Shown here in pieces: positions 1 through 8,628 of a stretch of 21,381 nt of DNA. How positions within the stretch are numbered: the stretch's first letter is position 1; each line of letters starts with the position of its first letter. This DNA comes from an uncultured Granulicatella sp. (GTDB lineage Bacteria > Bacillota > Bacilli > Lactobacillales > Aerococcaceae): NCBI RefSeq assembly GCF_938030755.1, contig NZ_CALHIF010000014.1, forward strand, positions 1 to 21,381, in the 5' to 3' direction. The notes beneath the pieces were generated by a model that worked only from the letters and a program-made list of their open reading frames with translations, was not told the DNA's origin and made no database searches. The translations under genes were made by a program, and so were the position numbers.

Positions 1-3000
1 GCTTCCATTCCCTTTTCCCTAATTTCTTTAATTCGTTTCTTAATCATCTCTTTTCCTTGAGACATTGCAACGATATCAAAATCTTGTGCACGTACTGAGA
101 AATAAGCGCAGTAGTATAACAATGGTTTATGAACCTTAAACCAAGCTACACGTAGCGCCATCAAAACGTAGGCAGCTGCATGGGCTTTCGGGAACATATA
201 CTTAATTTTTAAACAAGATTGAATATACCATTCAGGTACATTATTTTCTCTCATAATAGCCTGGAAGTCATCAGGAATCCCTTTTCCTTTACGAACACCT
301 TCCATAATTTTGAAAGCTACACCTTCTTCAACGCCTTTATGGATTAAGTACACCATAATATCGTCACGACATCCAATAACTTCGGAAAGTGGAATATTAT
401 GAAGTCGAATTAATTCTTCGGCATTTCCAAGATACACGTCCGTACCATGGGATAGACCAGAGATTTGAAGGAGCTCCGTAAATGTGTTTGGTTTTGTCTG
501 TTCAAGCATCCCTCGAACGAATTTTGTACCAAATTCTGGAATCCCAAGAGTTCCTGTATTCGAGTCAATTTGTTCGGGTGTAACACCTAAAACTTCAGTA
601 CCACCGAAAATTTTCATTACTTCTGGATCATCTGGAGGAATTGATTTTGGATCCATTCCTGATAAGTCTTGTAACATCCGAATTACGGTTGGATCATCGT
701 GTCCAAGAATATCAAGTTTCAATACATTATCGTGAATCGAGTGGAAGTCAAAGTGGGTTGTTCTCCACTCTGCACTCAAATCATCAGCTGGATATTGAAT
801 TGGTGTAAAGTCGTACACATCCATATAATCTGGAATAACAATAATCCCTCCTGGGTGTTGACCGGTACTTCGTTTCACTCCAGTACAGCCATTTGCAAGT
901 CTTTCAACTTCAGCTTGTCTGAACTCTAATCCTAAATCTCTTTCATAGCCTTTCACATAACCAAAAGCTGTCTTATCAGCAACCGTACTAATAGTTCCAG
1001 CACGATAGACATAATCTTCACCGAAAAGAACTTTCGTATAGTTATGTGCTTGCGGTTGATATTCTCCACTAAAGTTTAAATCAATATCAGGAACTTTGTC
1101 TCCATAGAAGCCTAAGAAAGTTTCAAAAGGAATGTCATGTCCATCTTTAACCATTCTGGTATTACATCTTGGACAGTTTTTTTCCGGTAAGTCAAAACCT
1201 GAACCTACTGATCCATCGTCAAAGAATTCTGAAAATTGGCACTGTGGACATCTATAGTGAGGTGCTAACGGATTCACTTCGGTAATTCCAGTTAAAGTAG
1301 CTACTAAAGATGAACCTACAGACCCACGAGAACCAACTAAATATCCGTCCTGATTACTCTTTAATACAAGTTTTTGAGCAATTAAATAAATTACGGAAAA
1401 GCCATTTCCAATAATACTTTTTAGTTCTTTCTTAATACGATCGTCTACAATTTTAGGAAGAGGGTTCCCATACCATTCATGGGCTTTATCATAACTTAGT
1501 TTAGTAATCTCATCCTCTGCTCCTTCAATTTTTGGAGTATATAAATCATCTTTTACAGGTGTAATTTCCTCTAATTGTTCGCTAACCCAATTAGAATTTG
1601 TAACGACTACCTCATAAGCTTTATCTTCTCCAAGAAATGCGAATTCTTTCAACATTTCATCCGTTGTTCTTAAATGAGCATCAGGATACTCTTGCGGAAC
1701 TCCATTATTGACTGAAGTTAACAGTATTTCTCTATAAATTTTATCTTCAGGATTTAAATAATGAACATTCCCAGTTGCCACAACTGGTTTTCCAAGTTCA
1801 TCCCCTAATCTCACTAAGTTTTGTATAATTTCTTCTAAGTGATGTTCATTTCGAATTAATTCTTTTTTAATAAGAGGACGATAAATAGCTTTTGGCATAA
1901 TCTCGATGTAATCATAAAACTTCGCTTTTTCTTTCGCTTCGTTATACCCTTTTTGCATCATCGCTTCAAAAACTTCACCTTCAGCACATCCCGAACCTAG
2001 CAAAAATGAATCTCTTCGACTAGAAAGCATGCTTCTTAAAATACGAGGAACTCGGTAATAATACTGAATATTGGATTGAGAAACTACCTTGAATAATTCC
2101 TTTAATCCAGCTTGATCTTTTGCAAAAATTGTTGCATGGAAAGGACGGCCATTCTTAAATACTTCTTCTGGATGAATATTTGTATTTAATTCATCATGAT
2201 ATAAAAGTTGATGGTCATTTGCTGCCTCTTTCAGGAAAATATGACATAAATAACCCGTTGTTTCAGAATCATATACGGCACGGTGGTGTTGTTCTAAAGC
2301 AACATTATAACGTTTTGCAAGTGTATTTAAACGGTGCGATTTCAATTGTGGATGAAGCATACGAGATAATTCTAAAGTATCGATAACTGGTTGTTCAGTT
2401 CGTTCAATTCCAACATTCTCATAGCCTGTATTTAAAAATCCCATATCAAAGCTAGCATTATGCGCAACTAAGATACAATCTTTAGAAAACTCATGGAATT
2501 CTTTTAACACTTGTTCAACTGATTTAGAACCTCTGACCATATCATCGGTAATCCCCGTTAGTTGAATCGTCGTTGCGGATAGTGGATGACCAGGATCAAT
2601 AAATTCTTCGAACTTATCAATCACTACTCCATTCTTCATTTTGACGGCTGCTAATTCGATAATACTATCATAAATTGCAGAAAGTCCCGTTGTTTCAACG
2701 TCAAAGACTACATAAGTAGCATCTTCTAATAAAATATGCTGAGGATTGTATGCTACATTCACATGGTCATCAACAATATTTCCTTCTAAACCATAAAGAA
2801 TCTTAATTCCGTTCTTCTTTCCTGCACCATGAGCTTCAGGATAAGCTTGTAAATTCGCATGATCTGTAATCGCAATCGCCTTATGTCCCCATTTAGCAGC
2901 CTGACTTATTAAATCACTTGGAGAATTCGTTGCATCCATTACAGACATATTCGTATGCATATGCAATTCAACACGTTTTTCTCCTTCAAAAGTATCCTTT

Positions 3001-3992
3001 CTTCCTTCGTGCTTAACTAAATTCATATCTCGAATAATCATACCGAGTTCTTGAGAATATTTATTAACTTCTATACTACCAAATGCCTTTACCCAGGTAC
3101 CTTTTTTTAATCCTTCTAACGCTGCTTCATCTTCAGGTGTCGAAGGGAATAAGGTTGCGCTGATTGATGAAGTGTAATCTGTAAGTTTAATATTTCCGAA
3201 AAGCTTTCCTTTTGCTTTCCCTCTGCGAAGTTCAATATCAAAAATTTTACCTTCAATAACTACATTTCGTTCTTCTTCAAAAATATCAGCAATGGCTCTC
3301 GTTTCAGAATTAGATTTGATGATTTTTCCATAAATGACTCCCTCTTGCTTGGAGTTAGTAGACATAGGTTTGTTCTTTTGAGTGGAACTTGACATCATTT
3401 GAGCGTTCTTTTGAGCTTCATTAAAATCATCCTGTATTTGTTGTTCCTTTTGCTCAAAAAGCTCCGTCATTTTTTCATGCATTTCATCATCTAATTGGAT
3501 GTGAATTCCTAATTTTGGAAACCCAACTTCCATATACGCTTGCTGAATCTTTGGAATACAATTTTTTACTAAGTGAGTTTTCGTTAATTCATTCGGACAA
3601 TGAATTTGAATTTGATTATTTACGAACTTCGGTGTTTGTCCTAACAATATTTGATGAGAAACGGATGATTCATCCTTTATAGCATCAAGTATATAAGCCC
3701 AGTAATCCTGAATTAAAGTTTCATTTACAATCACGTTTTCTTCAGTTGTTATGATTGTTTTTGCCCCACCAAAGCGCTCGTAATTTCTGCTCAATAATTC
3801 AGTAAACAATTGAAATTTTTCAAAGAGAAATATATTTGGATTATGAATATGAAAAATCCAATTTTGATTTGATTTTGAAATGTCAATTCGTAATAACTTA
3901 GCGTCATCAAAATCCGGTGAGAAAACATTAACATCAGCAATATCAAATTGTTCAATTACTTTTTTCATTAAATCTTTATGTGATTGACTCAT
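1..3992 (-). CDS. polC: DNA polymerase III PolC-type alpha subunit (3' end beyond the window)
   Basis: This is the replicative DNA polymerase of low-GC Gram-positives, with built-in 3'-5' proofreading. About 1330 residues are encoded here, against roughly 1430-1470 for the family, so about 100-130 C-terminal residues lie beyond the left edge. Reading from the ATG at 3992: an N-terminal domain, an OB-fold region around residues 225-320, a PHP domain (H344 and H346 in HMHT, later ITDH), and a DnaQ-like exonuclease starting with DVETTG at 431-436. The polymerase core follows, with SRGSVGSS, a four-cysteine zinc site (C915, C918, C940, C943) and the catalytic pair PDIDLNFSG (D969, D971). AGAGGAGGAAA precedes the start at good spacing. 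It is the last visible gene of the leftward uppS-cdsA-rseP-polC group. Identification is certain and no frameshift was seen. Confidence 0.98.
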   Translation of the reverse strand, partial: MSQSHKDLMKKVIEQFDIADVNVFSPDFDDAKLLRIDISKSNQNWIFHIHNPNIFLFEKFQLFTELLSRNYERFGGAKTIITTEENVIVNETLIQDYWAYILDAIKDESSVSHQILLGQTPKFVNNQIQIHCPNELTKTHLVKNCIPKIQQAYMEVGFPKLGIHIQLDDEMHEKMTELFEQKEQQIQDDFNEAQKNAQMMSSSTQKNKPMSTNSKQEGVIYGKIIKSNSETRAIADIFEEERNVVIEGKIFDIELRRGKAKGKLFGNIKLTDYTSSISATLFPSTPEDEAALEGLKKGTWVKAFGSIEVNKYSQELGMIIRDMNLVKHEGRKDTFEGEKRVELHMHTNMSVMDATNSPSDLISQAAKWGHKAIAITDHANLQAYPEAHGAGKKNGIKILYGLEGNIVDDHVNVAYNPQHILLEDATYVVFDVETTGLSAIYDSIIELAAVKMKNGVVIDKFEEFIDPGHPLSATTIQLTGITDDMVRGSKSVEQVLKEFHEFSKDCILVAHNASFDMGFLNTGYENVGIERTEQPVIDTLELSRMLHPQLKSHRLNTLAKRYNVALEQHHRAVYDSETTGYLCHIFLKEAANDHQLLYHDELNTNIHPEEVFKNGRPFHATIFAKDQAGLKELFKVVSQSNIQYYYRVPRILRSMLSSRRDSFLLGSGCAEGEVFEAMMQKGYNEAKEKAKFYDYIEIMPKAIYRPLIKKELIRNEHHLEEIIQNLVRLGDELGKPVVATGNVHYLNPEDKIYREILLTSVNNGVPQEYPDAHLRTTDEMLKEFAFLGEDKAYEVVVTNSNWVSEQLEEITPVKDDLYTPKIEGAEDEITKLSYDKAHEWYGNPLPKIVDDRIKKELKSIIGNGFSVIYLIAQKLVLKSNQDGYLVGSRGSVGSSLVATLTGITEVNPLAPHYRCPQCQFSEFFDDGSVGSGFDLPEKNCPRCNTRMVKDGHDIPFETFLGFYGDKVPDIDLNFSGEYQPQAHNYTKVLFGEDYVYRAGTISTVADKTAFGYVKGYERDLGLEFRQAEVERLANGCTGVKRSTGQHPGGIIVIPDYMDVYDFTPIQYPADDLSAEWRTTHFDFHSIHDNVLKLDILGHDDPTVIRMLQDLSGMDPKSIPPDDPEVMKIFGGTEVLGVTPEQIDSNTGTLGIPEFGTKFVRGMLEQTKPNTFTELLQISGLSHGTDVYLGNAEELIRLHNIPLSEVIGCRDDIMVYLIHKGVEEGVAFKIMEGVRKGKGIPDDFQAIMRENNVPEWYIQSCLKIKYMFPKAHAAAYVLMALRVAWFKVHKPLLYYCAYFSVRAQDFDIVAMSQGKEMIKKRIKEIREKGME

Positions 3993-4018
3993 TGTTTCCT
4001 CCTCTTTTATTACATAAG

Positions 4019-4049
4019 AAGAGTGTTCTACGGATGTAGAAACACTCTT
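4019..4049 (-). terminator. Hairpin between rseP and polC, possible weak terminator or attenuator
   Basis: A 9-bp outer stem (aagagtgtt with aacactctt) and a 4-bp inner stem (ctac with gtag) enclose a GGAT loop, with one bulged A. On the transcribed strand the 3' arm runs into CTTATGTAATA, so the U-tract is poor. It lies just after the rseP stop and about 27 bases before the polC start. It may attenuate transcription or shape mRNA processing rather than terminate fully. Confidence 0.5.
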
Positions 4050-4052
4050 AAG

Positions 4053-5318
4053 TTAATTAAATAATTTCATAATATCATTCCAAGTAACAAGAAGCATTAA
4101 TGCAAAAAGGAAGATAGCTCCTACAATCGTTAAATACCCTTCTTTTTCAGGATCTAATGGTTTCTTTCTTATTCCTTCGATAAAGTTTAAAACAAGTTTT
4201 CCTCCATCTAAAGCAGGAATTGGTAAAAGATTCATTACTCCAAGATTAGCACTAATCATTCCCATAAATGAAAGTAAGTCTATTAAACCATTCTTAGCAA
4301 CCTGTGAGGTCAAGCTGTAAATAGCCACTGGTCCACCAAGTTGATTTAAATTAAAACCTTTAGTAAAAATTGATCCTAATGCAGACAATACCAACACAAT
4401 TACACTGATTGTTTGTGAAAATCCATATCCAAGAATCGATAAAATACTATTATCTAAAGTTCTAGTCACACCTAGTTGACCTATTTTACTTCCGTTTTGC
4501 CCTTCAACTGATTTTGGAGTGATACTAACGTTTTTGGTATCACCATTTCTTTGAATCGTCACTGAAAGGGTCTTATCCGCACTTGAACGAACAATTGAAG
4601 TCATTTCATCCCATGAGTGAATATCTACTCCGTCAATCGAGATAATTTTATCCGATGTTTGAAGTCCAGCTTCTTGAGCAGCAGATTGATCACTAACTTG
4701 ACCTACTACTGGATCATTAGAAGGCACTCCACCTTGCATAAATCCTACGATAATAAAAATGATGATGGATAAAATAAAATTATTCATTGGTCCTGCAGCA
4801 TTCGTTTTAATTCGATTCCATAAACTGGCAGAGTTAAATTGACGTTCAATCGGTGCGACAACAACCTCCGTACCATCACTCTCAATGATTGTTGCTTGCT
4901 TAGAAACCGTTAAATTTACTTTTTCTTCTGAATTGACAAAGTAGCCACTTAAAGTCATTGAACGATGCAAATCAGCTTCTTCTATTTGGAAAGGGACTGA
5001 ATTTTCAATGATTAAATGTTCATCAAAGTTTAGTTTTTGAACAATATTTTCTTTATCCAATTCAATAGTAATCATCATTCCAGGTTTAATTTCTTGTTCA
5101 TCCTCATCATGACCTGCCATTCTAACATAACCACCAATTGGCAATAATCTTAATGTATACACCGTTTCACCTTTACGAACCTGAAAAATTTTTGGCCCCA
5201 TTCCGATTGCAAATTCTCTAACTAAAATTCCAGCTTTCTTAGCAAAATAATAGTGACCAAATTCGTGAATTATAACAATAACACTAAAAACAAACAAGAA
5301 TGCAATAATTGCTTGCAA
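4053..5318 (-). CDS. rseP: RIP/site-2 membrane zinc metalloprotease (RseP/RasP/Eep family)
   Basis: This intramembrane protease cuts transmembrane segments such as anti-sigma factors and remnant signal peptides; the enterococcal homologue Eep matures sex pheromones. The first membrane helix carries HEFGH (H18, E19, H22, metal and catalytic). A PDZ-like region follows GPMNNF in the middle, and the C-terminal membrane region has LDG at 370-372, whose Asp is the third zinc ligand. I start at the TTG at 5318 (421 aa). GAGGTG at 5330-5325 sits 6 bases before it, and the product MQAIIAFLFV places HExxH at residue 18, as I recall for Eep. A GTG at 5327 would add three residues, but the Shine-Dalgarno overlaps it. 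cdsA ends 14 bases upstream. dxr, found beside it in B. subtilis, is absent here. Confidence 0.95.
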   Translation of the reverse strand: MQAIIAFLFVFSVIVIIHEFGHYYFAKKAGILVREFAIGMGPKIFQVRKGETVYTLRLLPIGGYVRMAGHDEDEQEIKPGMMITIELDKENIVQKLNFDEHLIIENSVPFQIEEADLHRSMTLSGYFVNSEEKVNLTVSKQATIIESDGTEVVVAPIERQFNSASLWNRIKTNAAGPMNNFILSIIIFIIVGFMQGGVPSNDPVVGQVSDQSAAQEAGLQTSDKIISIDGVDIHSWDEMTSIVRSSADKTLSVTIQRNGDTKNVSITPKSVEGQNGSKIGQLGVTRTLDNSILSILGYGFSQTISVIVLVLSALGSIFTKGFNLNQLGGPVAIYSLTSQVAKNGLIDLLSFMGMISANLGVMNLLPIPALDGGKLVLNFIEGIRKKPLDPEKEGYLTIVGAIFLFALMLLVTWNDIMKLFN

Positions 5319-5330
5319 CTCTTTCACCTC
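5316..5330 (-). promoter_or_regulatory. Ribosome binding site and TTG start of rseP
   Basis: GAGGTG (5330-5325), a 6-base gap and then TTG (5318-5316). The upstream GTG (5327-5325) is itself the end of the Shine-Dalgarno sequence, which argues against its use as the start. Confidence 0.65.
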
Positions 5331-5332
5331 TC

Positions 5333-6133
5333 TTAATTATTTCCAAAGAATTTATAAATAATTTGGAACATAAACATTGCAAAAAATGTAGAATCAAATC
5401 GATCTAAGACCCCACCATGTCCAGGAAATAGTTTTCCCGAATCCTTAACATTAAACTGTCTCTTATATGCAGACTCTACTAAATCTCCCAACTGTCCAAA
5501 AACTGATAAGCTAACAATTAATAAAACAAACTCTAAAACGGAAAAATTAACTGGATTATAGAATGGTACAACTAGTAATCCTAATCCTAAAGAACCAATC
5601 ACCCCTCCAATAGAACCCTCAATTGTTTTATTCGGACTGATATCAGGTGCTAATTTATGTTTTCCAAATTTTCGTCCAAAAATATAAGCAAAGGAGTCTG
5701 TCTCCCAAATAATTAAGAACACAAAAATTGCCATTCCGAAACTAATACTTCTGACAAATAAAATCCCTGAAAAACCTCCACCAACGTATAGAGAAATGAG
5801 GGAGCAAAAAGCAGCATCTTCAAATGAGAATCGATCACTTTTATATACTGTTAATGTCATTAATAGCATGACTATAAGGAAATAAATGAAGAAATAATCT
5901 ATTCCTCTAGGTAAAGCTACCAATGGTCTTTGTGAAAATAAAAATGACAACGTTGCTAATATTGTTAATACACCTTCAACAGAAAATATGTTCATTTTTT
6001 TCATTTGGAAAAATTCATAAATCCCAACGGTAGATAATAAAAGAAATAGTGTTCGAAGGCCTATTCCACCTTCATATAATAAAGGAAGGAAGATTCCCAA
6101 AGCGATTAAAGCAGTAATAACTCTTTTCCCCAT
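5333..6133 (-). CDS. cdsA: Phosphatidate cytidylyltransferase
   Basis: CdsA makes CDP-diacylglycerol from phosphatidic acid and CTP, the branch point to phosphatidylglycerol and cardiolipin. The 266-residue product is a polytopic membrane protein with hydrophobic segments along its whole length. It carries the CdsA signature near the C-terminus: KDSGKLFPGHGGVLDRFDS, with the metal-binding Asp residues. Length is normal for the family. The ATG (6133-6131) directly follows the uppS stop codon. Its Shine-Dalgarno GGAGG lies inside the end of uppS, about 11 bases upstream, so the two genes are probably translationally coupled. rseP follows 14 bases after the stop. Confidence 0.97.
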   Translation of the reverse strand: MGKRVITALIALGIFLPLLYEGGIGLRTLFLLLSTVGIYEFFQMKKMNIFSVEGVLTILATLSFLFSQRPLVALPRGIDYFFIYFLIVMLLMTLTVYKSDRFSFEDAAFCSLISLYVGGGFSGILFVRSISFGMAIFVFLIIWETDSFAYIFGRKFGKHKLAPDISPNKTIEGSIGGVIGSLGLGLLVVPFYNPVNFSVLEFVLLIVSLSVFGQLGDLVESAYKRQFNVKDSGKLFPGHGGVLDRFDSTFFAMFMFQIIYKFFGNN

Positions 6134-6907
6134 CTAAGCAAGTCCTCCATAACGTCGATGTCTACTCTGATATGTTTGAATAGCTTTATGCAAATCTTCT
6201 TCAGAGAAATCAGGCCAAAAGATATCCGTAAAATAGTATTCACTATAAGCTAATTGCCATAGTAAAAAATTACTCAATCTAACTTCTCCGCTCGTACGTA
6301 TCATTAAGTCAGGGTTTTGTAATTCTCCTAAAAATTGAGTTTGTAAATGCGCTTCAAAAATAGCTTCATCAATATTTTCGATTTCCAATTCGCCTTGTTT
6401 TACAAGCATAGATATTGCCTTCGTTGCCTCAATAATTTCAGCACGCGAACCATAATTCAAAGCAAATGTTAAAACCATTCCAGTATTATTTTTGGTGTCT
6501 TCTACAGCTTTTAAAACAATGCTTTTTGTTGCTTCAGGTAATTCATCAATAAACCCAATTAATTGAATCTTCATATTTCTCTCTTGGAGTTCTGGCATGA
6601 ATGTTCCAAAAAAATCACCCGGTAATTTCATTAAAAAACTGACTTCTTCAGTTGGTCTTTTCCAATTTTCAGTACTAAAAGCATATAAAGTCATTGCTTT
6701 CACGCCCAATTCATCAGCAGCAATAGCAATTCTTTTAACAGTGCTCATTCCCTCTTTATGTCCTGCTATTCTAGGAAGATTACGTTTTTTCGCCCAGCGC
6801 CCATTTCCATCCATAATAACGGCAATGTGTTTTGGGATATTATTAGAATCTAAAGAAATTATTTCCGTTGCATCTTCTTTCTTTGATTGTTTCTTCCAAA
6901 AAACCAT
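6134..6907 (-). CDS. uppS: Isoprenyl transferase (undecaprenyl diphosphate synthase)
   Basis: This cis-prenyltransferase extends farnesyl diphosphate with isopentenyl diphosphate to C55 undecaprenyl diphosphate, the lipid carrier for peptidoglycan and wall polymers. It has the conserved HIAVIMDGNGRWAKKR block, with catalytic D33 counted from this start. Further on are FSTENW and the C-terminal DLMIRTSGEVRLSNFLLWQ, with the diphosphate-binding Arg and Ser. I prefer the ATG at 6907 (257 aa), because AAGGA ends 9 bases upstream of it. An ATG at 6916, giving 260 aa, directly abuts that Shine-Dalgarno and is a less likely start. It is the first gene of its operon here. The usual upstream neighbour frr is absent, and def is divergent instead. 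Confidence 0.96.
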   Translation of the reverse strand: MVFWKKQSKKEDATEIISLDSNNIPKHIAVIMDGNGRWAKKRNLPRIAGHKEGMSTVKRIAIAADELGVKAMTLYAFSTENWKRPTEEVSFLMKLPGDFFGTFMPELQERNMKIQLIGFIDELPEATKSIVLKAVEDTKNNTGMVLTFALNYGSRAEIIEATKAISMLVKQGELEIENIDEAIFEAHLQTQFLGELQNPDLMIRTSGEVRLSNFLLWQLAYSEYYFTDIFWPDFSEEDLHKAIQTYQSRHRRYGGLA

Positions 6908-6939
6908 GGCATCCATTCCTTTTCATGTATTTCCTTTCT

Positions 6940-6968
6940 ATTGTAACAGATGTTGCAGTTCTTTTATA
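6940..6968 (-). promoter_or_regulatory. Possible promoter of the uppS-cdsA-rseP-polC operon
   Basis: An extended -10, TGTTACAAT, occupies 6948-6940 on the minus strand. A poor -35-like TATAAA lies 17 bases further upstream at 6968-6963. The position, about 33 bases before the uppS start, is sensible. The weak -35 makes this tentative. Confidence 0.4.
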
Positions 6969-7013
6969 GTATTCTATTTTCAAGATTAAAAAAAATATAA
7001 CCTACTGAATACA

Positions 7014-7042
7014 TTGGTTTATAAAGGGAAAAATGTTATACT
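7014..7042 (+). promoter_or_regulatory. Promoter of the def operon
   Basis: TTGGTT (7014-7019), a 17-base spacer and TATACT (7037-7042). TG stands one base before the hexamer, making an extended -10. It is a good vegetative sigma-A promoter 38 bases before the def start, divergent from uppS. Confidence 0.75.
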
Positions 7043-7080
7043 TATAGACAGATTTATGAAACAAATAAAGGAGTCATGCC

Positions 7081-7641
7081 ATGATTACTATGAAGGATAT
7101 CGTGCTAGAGGGACATCCTGCTCTAAGAAAACGTGCAGAAAAACTTACCTTTCCTCTTTCACCTGAGCATCAAGAATTAGCTAAAGAGATGCTTGAATTT
7201 TTACATAACAGCCAAAATCCTGAAATTGCAGAAAAATACGGATTACGCGCAGGTGTCGGCTTAGCAGCACCTCAACTTGGAAAAAGCATTCAAATGATTG
7301 CTCTACTCGTTCCAGGTTTTGAGGAAGAAGAAGCGATTCTAGATGAAGTCTGGATTAATCCTCGCATAATGAGAGAATCCGTTAAAAAAGCTTGTTTAAA
7401 AGAAGGAGAAGGATGCTTATCTGTTAATCGTGAAGTTCCAGGTATTGTACTTCGCCCAGAACGGATTACGGTTAAATATCAAGATATCAACGGTGATGAA
7501 TTCGTTCGTACTTTAACTGATTATGAAGCCATCGTAGTTCAACATGAAATTGATCACTTAAATGGCGTTATGTTTTATGACCATATCAACCAATCACAGC
7601 CAATGTATATTCCTAAAGGAGCCGTTGTCATTGGAGAATAA
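7081..7641 (+). CDS. def: Peptide deformylase
   Basis: This metalloenzyme removes the formyl group from the N-terminal Met of nascent proteins. All three active-site motifs are present: GVGLAAPQ at 58-65, EGCLS at 110-114 (metal ligand C112) and HEIDH at 155-159 (two His ligands and the catalytic Glu). At 186 aa, with an acidic insertion before EGCLS, it fits the longer Gram-positive (type 2) deformylases. The ATG is preceded by AAAGGAG with 7-base spacing. The 3' end overlaps the downstream HAD gene by 11 bases. The order deformylase, HAD hydrolase, rpoY, rnjA resembles the B. subtilis defB-ykrA-ykzG-ykqC region, as I recall it. Confidence 0.97.
   Translation: MITMKDIVLEGHPALRKRAEKLTFPLSPEHQELAKEMLEFLHNSQNPEIAEKYGLRAGVGLAAPQLGKSIQMIALLVPGFEEEEAILDEVWINPRIMRESVKKACLKEGEGCLSVNREVPGIVLRPERITVKYQDINGDEFVRTLTDYEAIVVQHEIDHLNGVMFYDHINQSQPMYIPKGAVVIGE
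7615..7633 (+). promoter_or_regulatory. Ribosome binding site and TTG start of the HAD gene, inside def
   Basis: AAAGGAG (7615-7621) encodes the last part of def and stands 9 bases before TTG (7631-7633). The layout implies that HAD translation is coupled to def translation. Confidence 0.55.
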
Positions 7642-8338
7642 GAATCCCATTTTGGTATTTGATTTAGATGATACTTTATATTCCAAAAAGAAAATATTTT
7701 TAGATACTTTAAAAGAAATCTATCCTAATCATTCATTTGACGAGAGTTCGTATAAAATTTATCAAGAAAAAAGTGATGAAGCCTTTGAATTATTTTCTCA
7801 AGGACAAATTTCATTGGAAGAGAACCATTTTTTACGTGTTCAAAATACATTATCAGCTTTAGGATTGCCCTCTTCATCAAAAGAAACGTTGACGTTTAAA
7901 AAACAATACCAGTTTATGATGGATCATATTCAATTAGATAAAGATTGGGTTTCATTTTTTGATTACCTATCACCAAGAGCTAATTTAGTACTTCTAACAA
8001 ATGGACCAACAGACCATCAATTAAAGAAAATTCATTCGTTAAATCTAAATAAATGGTTTACTTCAGAAAAAATTTTTATTTCTGAAGATACAGGAGTTAA
8101 AAAACCTGAACAAGAAGCTTTTATAAATGTTGAAAGATTATTTTCTAATACCTCTCCATCAAAATTTTGGATGATTGGTGATGATTTACATAACGATATT
8201 TTGGGTGCTAAACAAAGAAATTGGAATACAGTTTATTTCAAGTATGACGAAACCATACCGTTTCTAACGAGCTATCCTCTTTCAACTCCTAATCAATTGT
8301 TAGAAAAATTGATTGATGAATGCTCTTTCGACTTATAA
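7631..8338 (+). CDS. HAD-superfamily hydrolase, possibly a YjjG-like pyrimidine 5'-nucleotidase
   Basis: This 235-aa haloacid-dehalogenase-type phosphatase has every core motif: I, VFDLDDTLY (nucleophile D11, acid/base D13); II, LLTNG (T123); III, the Lys of GVKKP (157-158); and IV, MIGDDLHND (D184, D185). The helical insertion between motifs I and II marks a C1-cap enzyme of subfamily IA. The layout suggests a nucleotidase of the YjjG group, but the substrate cannot be read from sequence. I choose the TTG at 7631, inside the end of def. AAAGGAG (7615-7621) lies 9 bases before it, and the product starts MENKNPILVF, as expected for a HAD N-terminus. A longer frame open from an ATG at 7562 would add 23 residues overlapping def's conserved 3' end, and is unlikely. 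Confidence 0.85.
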   Translation: MENKNPILVFDLDDTLYSKKKIFLDTLKEIYPNHSFDESSYKIYQEKSDEAFELFSQGQISLEENHFLRVQNTLSALGLPSSSKETLTFKKQYQFMMDHIQLDKDWVSFFDYLSPRANLVLLTNGPTDHQLKKIHSLNLNKWFTSEKIFISEDTGVKKPEQEAFINVERLFSNTSPSKFWMIGDDLHNDILGAKQRNWNTVYFKYDETIPFLTSYPLSTPNQLLEKLIDECSFDL

Positions 8339-8342
8339 AATT

Positions 8343-8371
8343 ATGAAAACAGAAGCATTCTATGCTAAAAT
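8343..8371 (+). promoter_or_regulatory. Tentative promoter of rpoY-rnjA
   Basis: An extended -10, TGCTAAAAT, lies at 8363-8371, with only a poor -35 (ATGAAA, 8343-8348). No terminator separates the HAD gene from rpoY, so read-through from the def promoter is also possible. Confidence 0.3.
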
Positions 8372-8411
8372 ATGATAGAAACATTATGAAAAAAATTAAA
8401 GGAGTAAATAC

Positions 8412-8627
8412 ATGATTTTTAAAATTACATACCAACCAACAAAAACAGAGGCTCCACGTCGTGAAAACACAGAAGCTTTGTATATCGAAGCAAGTGACAA
8501 GGTAGAAGCCCGTCGCCTTGTTGATGAAAATACTGAATACAACGTAGAGTTCATCCAAGAGCTAGATGAGAAACACCTAGCTTACGAAAAACAAAACCCA
8601 GAATTTAAATTAACGGTGTTCAAATAA
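8412..8627 (+). CDS. rpoY: RNA polymerase epsilon subunit
   Basis: This 71-aa protein matches the small DUF1447 family (B. subtilis YkzG). The family is now known as epsilon, an accessory RNA polymerase subunit found in low-GC Gram-positives. It begins MIFKITYQPTK, has a central EASDKVEARRLV helix region and the typical YNVEFIQEL segment, and ends FKLTVFK. AAAGGAG at 8398-8404 stands 7 bases before the ATG. The stop is one base before the start of rnjA, the usual partner of this gene, so the two are presumably co-transcribed and translationally coupled. The role is inferred from the family; the protein has no catalytic motif. Confidence 0.93.
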   Translation: MIFKITYQPTKTEAPRRENTEALYIEASDKVEARRLVDENTEYNVEFIQELDEKHLAYEKQNPEFKLTVFK

Positions 8628-8628
8628 A

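Noticed and set aside
484..929. Plus-strand open frames of 83 and 76 codons within polC
   Set aside because: They lie antisense to strongly conserved PolC polymerase sequence, resemble no known protein and have no convincing ribosome binding site.
6597..6989. 130-codon plus-strand frame across uppS
   Set aside because: It is antisense to conserved UppS motifs, and its product is an irregular Phe/Ser-rich string typical of a shadow frame.
8289..8558. 89-codon minus-strand frame across the HAD-rpoY junction
   Set aside because: It is antisense to rpoY and the end of the HAD gene; the Cys- and Phe-rich product looks like shadow translation.
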